Source: JAJPHF01 sp035293805
Lineage (GTDB): Bacteria; Chloroflexota; UBA6077; JAJPHF01
Length of the DNA: 24,806 bases
Assembly: GCA_035293805.1 (NCBI GenBank)
Contig: DATGMD010000098.1
Span: forward strand, 1-24,806
Reading direction: 5' to 3'
In this document: in pieces, positions 15,014 through 22,582 of the stretch
How the letters are laid out: every line of letters begins with the position of its first letter
Position numbering within the stretch: position 1 is the stretch's first letter
Program-made: the position numbers and the translations under genes
Notes under the pieces: model-generated
Database searches by the model: none
What the model was told of the DNA's origin: nothing
Seen by the model: the letters and a program-made list of their open reading frames with translations, nothing else

Positions 15014-16726
15014 TCAGTGCGCGCGGGTGGCGCCGGAGTAGCGGCTGGCCCAGTAGGCCGACGACAGCGACGTGATGGTGACGCCGGTGCTCTCGTCGGC
15101 GGCGTGGATGAACTTGCCGCCGCCAATGTAGATGCCGTCGTGCGAGAGGCCGGGCATGTAGGTGTTCGAGAAGAACACGATGTCGCCGGGCTCGAGCTGG
15201 TTCATCGGGATGTGCGGCCCGGCGGCGTACTGGCCGAACATGCCGCGCGACAGCGGGATGCCCGCCTGGCGGTGGAGATAGTACACGAAGCCGCTGCAGT
15301 CGAAGCCGGCCGGCGTGGTGCCGCCGAAGACGTAGCGGTAGCCGAGATACTGCATGGCGAGGCTGACGATGGCGCCGCCCTTGCCGCTGCTGGCCGCCAC
15401 GGGAGCCGGGGCGGGATCGGAGCGGCGCGCGGCGGGCGCGGCGACGGCGGCCGGCGCGGGCATCGCGCTCGTGGCGCTGGCGAGCCGGTAGCCGTTCGGG
15501 CCGCCGGGGCCCGCCGTCGACGCCAGGGCGCCCGTGCCCGGGGCCGGGGCCGCGGCGGGCGCGGGCGGCGGGGGCGGCGGCGGCGGCGGCTGCGGCCGCT
15601 GGGGCTCGGCGCCCGGGATGACGAGCCGCTGGCCCACGCTGAGGCTGTCGGCGCTGTCCAGGCCGTTGTAGTCGACGATCGGCCCGAGGTCGACGCGGAA
15701 GCGCTGGGCGATCTCGGAGAGCGTGTCGTCTTCCTGCACGCGGTAGAGCACGCCCGTCGTCGGCGGGATGACCAGCTCCTGGCCCACCCGCAGCGCGTCG
15801 TCGTCGAGCAGGCCGTTCGCGGCGATGATCGTCAGCGGCGTCACGCCGTAGCGGTCGGCCAAGCCGGTGATCGTGTCGCCCGCCTGCACGGTGTAGTTGA
15901 TCGGCGTGGTGGACTTGCGGGTGCTGGCCGCGAGAGCGGCCGCGGTGGCGCGCTCGGAGTCGGCGCGAATCTCGTCCCAGGTCTTCGCCGGCGCGGTGGC
16001 GACCTGCTGCGCCTCGTCGGCGCGGCTGTCGTCGTCCATCACCAGGACCGTCTTGTCGGCCACCTGCAAGAGCGAGGCCCCCTGCCGCGCGTCGGGCGGC
16101 ACGTCGTGGCCCTCGACGATCGCCCGCCCGACCAGGCCGAGCGAGGCGACCGCCTGGGTGACGCGCGGCCGGCCGTTGGGCACCATGAGCTGGGCGACGT
16201 GCAGGGGCTGGTCGGGGTCGGCCACGCCGTTGTAGGCGGCCACGGCGTCGGGATCGGCGCCGTAGTAGAGCGCCACCTGGCGGGCCGTCTCACCCGACGC
16301 CAGATAGTGCAGCACGCCGTCGGTGGGCAGGACCAGCAGCTCCTGGCCCACGACGATCGGGTCCAGGTCGCCCAGCCCGTTCGCCCAGCGCAGCGTATCG
16401 ACCGCCAGGCCGGCCTGGTCGGCGATGTCCTGCAAGCTCTCGCCCTCGGCGACGGTATGGTAGTGGACCGCCAGCCGCGCGGCGTCCCCCCGCGGCCCGG
16501 CCACGACGCTCTGCTCGTGGGCCTGGTTGAGAGCCAGCTGGGGGGCGGCGTGGAAGGTGAAAGGAACGATGCTGAACGCGGCGACGATAATAGCGAGATG
16601 GTGTCGCCAGCGGGGAGTGTAGAGTTGACGCAGCCACCGCGTCGGCGAGCCATCCGCTCCCACCCGAGCGCTGCGGGGTTGGAAGGCGTTGGGGCTCAGC
16701 CGACGGCTGCGGTTGCCTTCGCTCAT
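15014..16726 (-). CDS. Membrane-anchored LysM x4 - NlpC/P60 cell-wall endopeptidase
   Basis: A 570-residue peptidoglycan hydrolase. Residues 1-42 are basic and cytoplasmic, and HHLAIIVAAFSIVPFTFHA (42-60) is a membrane anchor or uncleaved signal. LysM domains are at about 89-134, 139-183, 277-321 and 326-370; the latter two are the clearest (YTVQAGDTITGLADRYGV and YRVQEDDTLSEIAQRF). A proline run of about ten residues (379-389) and an Ala/Pro linker follow. The NlpC/P60 domain is about 450-560, with catalytic Cys477 in FDCSGF, His529 in SHDGIYIG and His541 in FIHAAD. It would cut peptide bridges of peptidoglycan outside the membrane. A longer frame to 16792 exists, but the ATG at 16724-16726 has GGAGG four bases upstream, which decides the start. 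Confidence 0.93.
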   Translation of the reverse strand: MSEGNRSRRLSPNAFQPRSARVGADGSPTRWLRQLYTPRWRHHLAIIVAAFSIVPFTFHAAPQLALNQAHEQSVVAGPRGDAARLAVHYHTVAEGESLQDIADQAGLAVDTLRWANGLGDLDPIVVGQELLVLPTDGVLHYLASGETARQVALYYGADPDAVAAYNGVADPDQPLHVAQLMVPNGRPRVTQAVASLGLVGRAIVEGHDVPPDARQGASLLQVADKTVLVMDDDSRADEAQQVATAPAKTWDEIRADSERATAAALAASTRKSTTPINYTVQAGDTITGLADRYGVTPLTIIAANGLLDDDALRVGQELVIPPTTGVLYRVQEDDTLSEIAQRFRVDLGPIVDYNGLDSADSLSVGQRLVIPGAEPQRPQPPPPPPPPPAPAAAPAPGTGALASTAGPGGPNGYRLASATSAMPAPAAVAAPAARRSDPAPAPVAASSGKGGAIVSLAMQYLGYRYVFGGTTPAGFDCSGFVYYLHRQAGIPLSRGMFGQYAAGPHIPMNQLEPGDIVFFSNTYMPGLSHDGIYIGGGKFIHAADESTGVTITSLSSAYWASRYSGATRAH

Positions 16727-16730
16727 TACG

Positions 16731-16735
16731 CCTCC
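16731..16735 (-). promoter_or_regulatory. Ribosome binding site deciding the LysM/NlpC start
   Basis: GGAGG on the minus strand, four bases before the ATG at 16724-16726. It argues against the in-frame start 22 codons further upstream. Confidence 0.6.
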
Positions 16736-16770
16736 GTGACGCAGTACCCCACTCGCGCAGGGCCGGCGCC

Positions 16771-16800
16771 ATCTTAGCGTGCGAAGGGGCACCAGGTCAA
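16771..16800 (-). promoter_or_regulatory. Candidate promoter for the LysM/NlpC gene
   Basis: On the minus strand TTGACC (16795-16800), an 18-base spacer, then TAAGAT (16771-16776). The boxes match consensus in five and four of six positions. The predicted leader is about 40 bases. Confidence 0.45.
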
Positions 16801-16938
16801 GGCCTCGTCACAAAATCTCGAATCTGCTTGCCCACTGCTGTGAAAACGAGCAGCCAAAATATGTAACGCCGGGAGTATGGCGGTGGGCGGTGCCGGCAGG
16901 ACGGACCCAGTGGCGCGGATGCTTGCGACACGCGCGAA

Positions 16939-16965
16939 CGGACCCGGCGCGCTTGGCAGGGTCCG
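16939..16965. terminator. Hairpin just downstream of the vWA/TadG gene
   Basis: CGGACCC (16939-16945), a 13-base loop, then GGGTCCG (16959-16965) is a perfect 7-bp stem 22 bases after the stop of the minus-strand TadG-like gene. A larger arm pair, GGTGCCG near 16889 and CGGCACC near 16968, flanks it. No U tract is present. A third GGACCC at 16903-16908 could pair alternatively. Confidence 0.35.
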
Positions 16966-16986
16966 CTCGGCACCGGCAACGACGGG

Positions 16987-18489
16987 CTAATTCAGGATCT
17001 TGCCGACAGCGATGCGTTTCAGGATCTCGCGGTAGGCGTTGGCGAGGTTCGCGCCGTTCGTCTTGTTCCAGGGGAAGTAGTGGTCACAGGTGTTGGGCGT
17101 GGACGACGAGATGCTGATCAGGTAATCGTCAATGGGCGTGCGGGTTCCCGTGTTGGCGAGGCTCGTCGCCGCCGGGCAGTTGGGGTATGCCGTGCCGACC
17201 GAGTCGTCCGTATTCATGTCGTAACAGCTCTGGCTCGCGCTAGTCTCCCAGAACATGATGACGAAAATCTCGACCCCTAGGAACGACGTGGGATTGTTCT
17301 TCATATTCGTCGCCAGCGCCCGCGCCCGGGCCTCCGACTGCGCCTTGCTAAACGGCGTTTCGTAGCGGCACACGGTACCGTCGGTTTCCAGAATCAGCAC
17401 GCGGCGGAACGTCTGCTGGCCCTGCGAGAAGCGCGTGCGGTTGGACAGCCCCAGCTCTTGCCACGCGGTTTCCAACCCGGCAGTGTGCGAGGTGCCATTC
17501 AAGGCGCATACTCCGCCGTATGGATCGGTAGCTGGCGGCGGGGCCGAGGGAGTCACACAACCCGACGTGCCGGCGTTCTGGTCGAGCGCGTTAACAGCTG
17601 TATGTGCGTTGCTGGCGGACTGCGTCAGGACTTGGGTTGTCTTTCCGCCCGGATAGTACGGATTCCAATCGCCGCTAAGGCCGGATGCAGGCGGATCCTG
17701 CGCGCTGGCTGTGTAGGCCGTGAGTGGCGGCGGGTTGGTGTTGTCGCACCAGCCGCCGGTCGTCGACACCCAGTGAGTATAGGCAACCCATTTGCTAGAG
17801 GTTAGCGGGTTATCCTGAGGATTTAGACTGCGAGCCCACTGGCTCATATCCGTCGACTTGCGCTGGCAGCGCTCACCACGGAACTGGCCGACGGCAATCT
17901 GCGGGCCCTGGCTGTCGGTCGGGTCCAGACCCAGCATGTCGATGAATGAGTTCAGGGCATTCTTCAAGTTCGTCATGTCCGTGCTGCTCATACTACCGGT
18001 GACATCGTTCACCGCGTAGATGTCGGCTTTCAGCTCGGCATTGGCCGTGGTCGACGCGCTCGCGGTCAGCGAGGAGATGCCGACGAGCTTGATCAGCATG
18101 GTCGGTCGCGAGCGCTGAGCCACGATGCGGAATTGTCGTGTGGCGGGCGAGGTCATCGTGAGGCTGTTCCCGGTGCCCGTAAAGGCGCTGGCCGGGTAGC
18201 CGTACTGGGTGAGGTACTGCTGCGCTGCTGTCTGCGCCTGGCTCAGGGCGCTGGGGTCTCCGCTGTAGGCGACGAGGTAGCGCGCCCCGGCCACCGCTGC
18301 GGAGTCGACGGCGGTCTGCAAGTGCTGCTGCTCGACGATGTACATTCCCATGTCGGCGGACATGCCCACGCCCGCGCACAGCGCCACGAAAGCCAGCGCG
18401 AACAGCACCATCATCTGGCCGCGACCGCGCCGGCAGGGGAGGGGCATCGCTCGCCGCAAAACGTGGCTCATTCCAGGGAAGCGACTCAC
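16987..18489 (-). CDS. TadG-like pilus-assembly protein with von Willebrand A domain
   Basis: A 500-residue envelope protein. The N terminus has RGQMMVLFALAFVALCAGVGMSADMGMYIVEQQHLQTAVDSAAVAGAR (about 24-70), the TadG-type membrane segment and following helix. A vWA-like domain covers about 155-440, with a plausible metal site: D162-V-T-G-S (the usual DxSxS with Thr in the second place), T336 in SHTAGLETAW and D370 in LETDG. Several cysteine pairs suggest disulfides, consistent with an exported domain. It probably contributes to adhesion or surface structure. The start is GTG with GGAG eight bases upstream, placed right after the stop of the TadE-like gene, so the two are coupled. It is the last gene of a three-gene minus-strand unit. 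Codon use is less GC-extreme than in the metabolic block. Confidence 0.85.
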   Translation of the reverse strand: MSRFPGMSHVLRRAMPLPCRRGRGQMMVLFALAFVALCAGVGMSADMGMYIVEQQHLQTAVDSAAVAGARYLVAYSGDPSALSQAQTAAQQYLTQYGYPASAFTGTGNSLTMTSPATRQFRIVAQRSRPTMLIKLVGISSLTASASTTANAELKADIYAVNDVTGSMSSTDMTNLKNALNSFIDMLGLDPTDSQGPQIAVGQFRGERCQRKSTDMSQWARSLNPQDNPLTSSKWVAYTHWVSTTGGWCDNTNPPPLTAYTASAQDPPASGLSGDWNPYYPGGKTTQVLTQSASNAHTAVNALDQNAGTSGCVTPSAPPPATDPYGGVCALNGTSHTAGLETAWQELGLSNRTRFSQGQQTFRRVLILETDGTVCRYETPFSKAQSEARARALATNMKNNPTSFLGVEIFVIMFWETSASQSCYDMNTDDSVGTAYPNCPAATSLANTGTRTPIDDYLISISSSTPNTCDHYFPWNKTNGANLANAYREILKRIAVGKILN

Positions 18490-18498
18490 GGAAACTCC

Positions 18499-19035
18499 CT
18501 AGTACTGCATCACTTCGCTGGCCGAAACAGTCACGGTAGATGGCACGATCCATCCCAGCCACCCGCTGAGTCCCCCGGGCATAAACACTACGTTGGACCA
18601 GTTGTAGGTCACGGTAAGGGTCAGCATGTCGTCGGCGCGGCGTAAGCCCGCAGCGAAGCAATCGGTCCCGTTGCCGCACGCGGGCGACCAGGTCAGGGTC
18701 GCAAAGCTGGAGAAACTGGTCCCGCGCAGCAGCCCCGACGCGTGGCAGTTCATGTAGTAGGCGCCGTCGTTGCCGTCGGCCCAGCGCGGCCGCGGCCAGA
18801 GGCTGGTGCCGTCCGTGCAGTTGCTAAGCGGCGGCGGCGCCTGGCTGGAGATGGCCATCCACCGCGCGGTGTCCTGGGTGAGCCCTTGCAGGCTAATCCA
18901 TACCATCCCCAAAGCGGCGACCTGGATCGCTCCCATCGTGAGAAACAGAAGAATCGGCAGGATCAATGCTAGCTCCACCAGCGCTTGCCCACGGTCGCGG
19001 GACCGCCGGGGTTGGTGCATGGTCGGTTCGATCAT
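18499..19035 (-). CDS. TadE-like pseudopilin family protein
   Basis: A 178-residue protein with the TadE signature RGQALVELALILPILLFL at about 15-32: a Gly-Gln-Ala-x-Val-Glu motif leading into the single membrane helix. The rest is an exported domain with four cysteines and several Trp, ending WIVPSTVTVSASEVMQY. In studied Tad systems TadE-like proteins are processed minor pilins and affect pilus assembly. The ATG is 10 bases after the stop of the upstream TadE-like gene, with a weak AGCAGG ribosome site. The downstream TadG-like GTG is eight bases after its stop. It is the middle gene of the minus-strand unit. Confidence 0.85.
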   Translation of the reverse strand: MIEPTMHQPRRSRDRGQALVELALILPILLFLTMGAIQVAALGMVWISLQGLTQDTARWMAISSQAPPPLSNCTDGTSLWPRPRWADGNDGAYYMNCHASGLLRGTSFSSFATLTWSPACGNGTDCFAAGLRRADDMLTLTVTYNWSNVVFMPGGLSGWLGWIVPSTVTVSASEVMQY

Positions 19036-19045
19036 CGGACCTGCT

Positions 19046-19588
19046 CTACTCCATCACCGAGGAAGCGGTGTAGGCGGGCAGGGCACGCAGCACGGGTATC
19101 CCGAAGAATGTCGCGGGGAGGAAGAAGAGGTTTGAGGGGTCGTATTGCATCGTCACCTGAATCGGGCCGCCGCGGATACGCGCAGGCGGTGTGCCTGCCG
19201 TCGCGGCTGGCACGTTTTTAGCCACGTTGGTGCAATCGACCGTACCTGGCGTATACGCTGGCGAGATCGTGAACGTCGTCACGTTGCTACTGCGCAGCAG
19301 ACTGAAGGCCGCGAGCTGCTGGTTGCGATAAGTGGTATGGCAGCTATCGGCAAACATCCAGTTTTCGGGCGAGCCGGTCGCAATGTGTCGCGCCACGGAG
19401 TTCGTGACCCAGATGATGCCGATCTGCGCGGTGAGCAGGAAGGCGATCTGCATCGCCACGGCCATGATCATGACGAAGATCGGCAGGGCCAGCGCGAACT
19501 CGACCATGCCCTGGGCGCGCTCGCGGCGGGCGAGCAAGCACGATGGACGACGGCGCGGGACCACCGCGCGCGCGCGAGCAGCTGTCAC
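19046..19588 (-). CDS. TadE-like pseudopilin family protein, first gene of minus-strand unit
   Basis: A 180-residue protein with a 28-residue basic head, then RAQGMVEFALALPIFVMIMAVAMQIAFLL (about 25-53), the TadE motif and membrane helix. The exported part has two cysteines and ends GIPVLRALPAYTASSVME. A longer frame runs to 19723, but the GTG at 19586-19588 has AGGAAGG four bases upstream and gives the family length, so I chose it. It leads the minus-strand unit with the second TadE-like gene and the vWA/TadG gene. Upstream lies a 695-base gap shared with the divergent plus-strand Tad unit; a good promoter at 20145-20173 would give this gene a leader of about 550 bases. Confidence 0.82.
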   Translation of the reverse strand: MTAARARAVVPRRRPSCLLARRERAQGMVEFALALPIFVMIMAVAMQIAFLLTAQIGIIWVTNSVARHIATGSPENWMFADSCHTTYRNQQLAAFSLLRSSNVTTFTISPAYTPGTVDCTNVAKNVPAATAGTPPARIRGGPIQVTMQYDPSNLFFLPATFFGIPVLRALPAYTASSVME

Positions 19589-19662
19589 GGGGCCTTCCTG
19601 GTTGGCAGGCGCCCCGCATGGCGCCCCGTAACCTGATTGTCGGCGGAAGCCTCGCAGCGGTT

Positions 19663-19692
19663 GATCCCCCACAAGTCGATCCCCCACAGGTT
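19663..19692. repeat. 15-base tandem repeat, two copies
   Basis: GATCCCCCACAAGTC followed directly by GATCCCCCACAGGTT, three differences. It lies about 75 bases upstream of the first minus-strand TadE gene. Confidence 0.7.
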
Positions 19693-20056
19693 GAGGTCGG
19701 TCCACGAGCGGTCGGCTGATCACGACGGGCCGCGCGCCGGGCTATCCGCGCGGCCGCCGGTCGTGCCCCGTCCCGCGGGGCGCGGCAGTTCGCTCGTGGA
19801 CTGGTGGCCCGCTCAAAGTGTAACAACTCAGCATTTACTTACCATAGGTGGACGTCGCCACGATAGGCAGCGACGCGGACTGCCTTAACCAGAACGTAAC
19901 CCGCCAGGGGATGCGGGGCGCGGGGCCAGTCTGGATCCCGAGGAGAGCCTGCGCGAGCGCACTCTAGGGGCCGTCGTGCAGGTAGGCAGATACGCCGGGC
20001 TAGGCCTGTTGCGCGCCCGCGGCAACGCCATAGCGCCGTCTGAGTAGCCACAATCG

Positions 20057-20068
20057 CGCCAATTGGCG
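20057..20068. promoter_or_regulatory. Perfect 12-base palindrome
   Basis: CGCCAATTGGCG, a candidate operator midway between the divergent Tad units. Confidence 0.35.
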
Positions 20069-20111
20069 GCTGTCCTTCCCGTTTGTTAACCAAATCGGCG
20101 GTAGCCAGCCT

Positions 20112-20128
20112 CGGCTAGAGCCTAGCCG
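20112..20128. promoter_or_regulatory. Dyad CGGCTA-N5-TAGCCG
   Basis: Perfect six-base arms around GAGCC, 17 bases from the -10 box of the minus-strand promoter candidate, on its downstream side. It may be an operator or a leader hairpin. Confidence 0.35.
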
Positions 20129-20144
20129 GCAATTCTGAGCCATC

Positions 20145-20173
20145 GCTATACTCACGGTGCATCTATGAGTCAA
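20145..20173 (-). promoter_or_regulatory. Candidate promoter for the minus-strand Tad unit or a leader RNA
   Basis: On the minus strand TTGACT (20168-20173), a 17-base spacer, then TATAGC (20145-20150). The boxes match consensus in five and four of six positions with ideal spacing. The nearest minus-strand gene start is 550 bases away. Confidence 0.45.
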
Positions 20174-20283
20174 TTGCGAGCCATACTCTGTATTCTGCAC
20201 CGCTTGAAACAGTATGCGGCGAAGATTCACGCTAACTGTTGCCAGAATCGAGCGTAGGTGGGCCTTGTAACGTTCTCTGAGAG

Positions 20284-20796
20284 ATGGGGTTGACGCATTC
20301 TGGTATGTTACACGGTCTGTTGGAGCGGACGGCTTCATGCCGCGTTCGATGCAGCTTTGCCAGGGCCGCGATCGGGGAGCCGCGCAGGCCCGCACAGGCG
20401 CTCGTGGAATTCGCGTTCGTCCTGGTGATGCTCTTGATGGTGATTGTAGGCATCGTGGACTTTGGGCGGATCTACTACTACGACATCGTCGTCAGCGCCG
20501 CGGCCGACCAAGGCGCGCGGGCGGCTAGAGACGGGCTGGGCGACAACGCGGTCAAGGCCGCGGCCCAGAGTAGCGCGCCCAGCGGGATGATCGCTACCTC
20601 CGCCATCAGCGTGAGCCCAAACTGCAGCACGCGGCAGACGAATTTCAATGCGTTTGCCCCGCAATGGACGAGCGTTACCGTGCAATACTCGTTCTCCCCG
20701 TTCACGCCGCTCGCGCGGGTGCTGGTAGGAAGCACAATCACGACTCAGCGGGTGGTGAGTCGCTGGGTCGCCACGGCCCCCGCGAGCTGCCCGTAA
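20284..20796 (+). CDS. TadE-like pseudopilin family protein, first gene of plus-strand unit
   Basis: At most 170 residues. The TadE motif PAQALVEFAFVLVMLLMVIVGIVDFGRIYYYD lies at about 36-67, with Pro-Ala where most relatives have Arg-Gly before Gln. The exported part has two cysteines and ends with STITTQRVVSRWVA. The start is uncertain: neither the ATG at 20284 nor that at 20305 has a spaced ribosome site, and a 35-residue head before the motif is long, so the true start could be further in. The next gene begins 13 bases after its stop. The product probably sits in the inner membrane or is assembled into a surface structure. Confidence 0.8.
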   Translation: MGLTHSGMLHGLLERTASCRVRCSFARAAIGEPRRPAQALVEFAFVLVMLLMVIVGIVDFGRIYYYDIVVSAAADQGARAARDGLGDNAVKAAAQSSAPSGMIATSAISVSPNCSTRQTNFNAFAPQWTSVTVQYSFSPFTPLARVLVGSTITTQRVVSRWVATAPASCP

Positions 20797-20809
20797 GGAA
20801 GGGGCCGCG

Positions 20810-21295
20810 ATGCGCCTACAGGTTGCCGTAGACAGGCCCCGATGGCCCTGGCCTGCCGGCCGGACCGCCGGCCAAGCGATGGTCGAGTTCGCCCTCACGA
20901 TAGTGCTGTTCTTCACGACGCTGTTGCTCATTTTCGAGGGCGGACGAATGGTGCTCAGCTACTTCATCCTGGCGAATGCAGCCGCTGAAGGGGCCCGCGC
21001 GGGCCAGTACGTGACCGCGACCGATACCGATATCCAGAACGCCGTCAACGCGGTGTCGGGTATCCTCGGCACATTCCCCACGCCGACGAGTGGCTCCACG
21101 TGCAGCGGCACAACCGCGATCTGTGTGTGTCGGCGGACCACTGCCGGCGCGGCCTGCGGCTCCACGCCGATCCAGAGCGGCTCCGAGGTCGACGTCACCG
21201 TCAACTACCTGTTTCAGTTCATGCCCCAGGCCGGCGGCTGGCTGGGGCAGACGAGCATTCAATTGACCGCGTACCACACCGCGCGGCTCAGTTGA
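20810..21295 (+). CDS. TadE-like pseudopilin with CX6CXCX8C motif
   Basis: A 161-residue protein. The TadE motif AGQAMVEFALTIVLFFTTLLLIFEGGRMV is at about 20-48, followed by an amphipathic helix ending AAAEGARAGQYV. The exported part holds four cysteines, C98-x6-C105-x-C107-x8-C116 (CSGTTAICVCRR...C), then DVTVNYLFQFMPQAGGWLGQTSIQL. The same spacing and C-terminal block occur in the minus-strand TadE-like gene at 22583-23074, so they are paralogues. GGAAGG precedes the ATG. It lies between the first TadE-like gene and the TadG-like gene in a compact three-gene unit with 13- and 14-base gaps. The Cys pattern suggests two disulfides; metal binding is a less likely alternative in an exported domain. 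Confidence 0.85.
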   Translation: MRLQVAVDRPRWPWPAGRTAGQAMVEFALTIVLFFTTLLLIFEGGRMVLSYFILANAAAEGARAGQYVTATDTDIQNAVNAVSGILGTFPTPTSGSTCSGTTAICVCRRTTAGAACGSTPIQSGSEVDVTVNYLFQFMPQAGGWLGQTSIQLTAYHTARLS

Positions 21296-21309
21296 GCGGG
21301 AGAGGCGCC

Positions 21310-22491
21310 ATGCAGCAGGGTCGGACGCCGCGGCGACAGCGCGGACAAATGCTCCTGGTGATCGGGCTCACCCTGCCCGTTCTCCTCGGCGCCGTGGGCG
21401 TGGCGGTCGATCTCGGCTTCTCCTACTCGCACCGCCGCGAGGTACAGAACGCTGCGGACGCGGCCGCACAGATCGGGGCCGAGGCGCTCGGCCTGCACGT
21501 CACGTACATCAATATGGGGGCGTCTGGGCAAAACACCCTCGGGCTCAGCTCGGACCCGTACCCTACCGGGGCCGCAATCTACGGGGCCATGCAACAAGCG
21601 GCGAGCAACGCCCTACCGCCGTTTCCCGCTCCGAGCGGCGCCACGCTGCCGGCCGGGGCGACTCTGACTACCTATTATCTCGACGCGAACCAGAACGCCA
21701 CCGCGTTCGACTCGGGCTCTGGCGCGGTGCCCGCCAGCCCCAACATCCCGTCGGGCGTGCGGGCCGTAGTGAGCTACAACTATCCCACCTTCTTCATCCG
21801 CATGCTAAGCTCGGCCCTGGCCAGCACTAACGTCGGCGCCGCGGCCCGCGCAATGCTCATGAACAGCGGCCCCGGGACATCGGGGGGGCCATTCATCGTC
21901 TGCGGCGGGGGGCCTAACGCGGGGTCGGGTAACGGCGCCGTCCGGACCGATAGCAGCGGCAATCCGACGGGAACAATCGACAACATCCTCACCGGCACCT
22001 ACCCGAGCCTGGCAATCAATAGCACCTACGTCGGCAACTACTACGAGCTGCACGGCCCTCAGCTAACGAAGGACGGCGGCGGCTGCGGCGACGGAAACCA
22101 GTTCAAAGGCCTATCCGACAGCACCGCGTGTGTGCCGATCGCGGGCGCAGGCAGCAACGGACTGCCTTGCAGCCAGGGCTGGCTGTCCGGCGATCGGGCG
22201 GGGCCCACGCGCGATCTGGTCGGCGCCCTGTGCGGCTCGAATACCAACGCCGGCTGCATCCTAGTCCTGCCCGTTGCCGACTGCTACAGTGGCGGCAGCT
22301 GCACTGGCCCGATCAACGGCGACTTCCGGGTGGTCGCATACGCGCCGTTCATCGTGGCGGGAGGGAGCAACAACAACTGGGGTCAACTGACCTCTGGCGT
22401 GATGGTCAACGGCCAGTCCACGGGGACCGTGTATAACCCGAACAGCACCGGCGGCGGCTTCTTCTCAGCCAAGCTCGTGCCAGGGTCGTAG
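21310..22491 (+). CDS. TadG-like (Putative Flp pilus-assembly) protein
   Basis: A 393-residue protein. It begins MQQGRTPRRQRGQMLLVIGLTLPV and continues through VGVAVDLGFSYSHRREVQNAADAAAQIGAEAL (about 29-60), the TadG N-terminal membrane segment and helix found in Flp/Tad loci. The rest is a Gly/Ser/Asn-rich exported region with several cysteines (for example CGGGPNAGSGNG, DGGGCGDG) and no von Willebrand motif, unlike the minus-strand TadG-like protein. It may be a surface or matrix-facing adhesin-like part. A longer frame runs upstream to 21100, but the ATG at 21310 has GGGAGAGG at 21298-21305 and follows the TadE-like stop by 14 bases, so it is preferred. It ends the plus-strand unit. Confidence 0.85.
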   Translation: MQQGRTPRRQRGQMLLVIGLTLPVLLGAVGVAVDLGFSYSHRREVQNAADAAAQIGAEALGLHVTYINMGASGQNTLGLSSDPYPTGAAIYGAMQQAASNALPPFPAPSGATLPAGATLTTYYLDANQNATAFDSGSGAVPASPNIPSGVRAVVSYNYPTFFIRMLSSALASTNVGAAARAMLMNSGPGTSGGPFIVCGGGPNAGSGNGAVRTDSSGNPTGTIDNILTGTYPSLAINSTYVGNYYELHGPQLTKDGGGCGDGNQFKGLSDSTACVPIAGAGSNGLPCSQGWLSGDRAGPTRDLVGALCGSNTNAGCILVLPVADCYSGGSCTGPINGDFRVVAYAPFIVAGGSNNNWGQLTSGVMVNGQSTGTVYNPNSTGGGFFSAKLVPGS

Positions 22492-22515
22492 CCCGTAGCC
22501 CGCGTGCCGCGGCGA

Positions 22516-22530
22516 GCCGCCAGCGGCGGC
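22516..22530. terminator. Hairpin between convergent Tad genes
   Basis: GCCGCC-AGC-GGCGGC in the 91-base gap between the TadG-like stop and the convergent TadE-like stop. There is no U tract; it is a possible bidirectional terminator. Confidence 0.3.
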
Positions 22531-22582
22531 CGGCCAGCGCCCACGGCGCCGCATCCAAAGCCCGGGCGCCCTGCGGCGCGCG

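Larger units (their letters stand above)
19589..20283. other. 695-base divergent intergenic region between the two Tad units
   Basis: No convincing gene on either strand. It is more AT-rich than its surroundings. It contains a 15-base tandem repeat (19663-19692), a hairpin GCCCCG-TCCCG-CGGGGC (19765-19781), a 12-base perfect palindrome CGCCAATTGGCG (20057-20068), a dyad CGGCTA-GAGCC-TAGCCG (20112-20128) and a minus-strand promoter candidate (20145-20173). A weak 84-codon minus frame from TTG at 20093 lacks a ribosome site. Together these look like a regulatory region with a long leader or a small RNA. Confidence 0.6.

Noticed and set aside
15017..16777. 586-codon plus-strand frame opposite the LysM/NlpC gene
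   Set aside because: Antisense to a gene with four LysM domains and a full NlpC/P60 active site; its product is Gly/Ala/Arg/Val-rich with no motif.
19589..19720. Coding frame reading DLNLWGIDLWGINRC upstream of the first minus-strand TadE gene
   Set aside because: The sequence comes from the 15-base tandem repeat; the frame has no ATG or GTG start after its upstream stop.
19839..20093. 84-codon minus-strand frame in the large Tad intergenic region
   Set aside because: TTG start without a ribosome site, no recognisable domain and biased composition. Kept only as part of the description of the region.
20290..20318. TTGACG as a -35 box before the plus-strand Tad unit
   Set aside because: No -10-like sequence lies 16-18 bases downstream, and it falls within the possible coding start.
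20000..20395. 131-codon minus-strand frame across the Tad control region
   Set aside because: It overlaps the start of the plus-strand TadE-like gene and the promoter and palindromes, with no motif or ribosome site.
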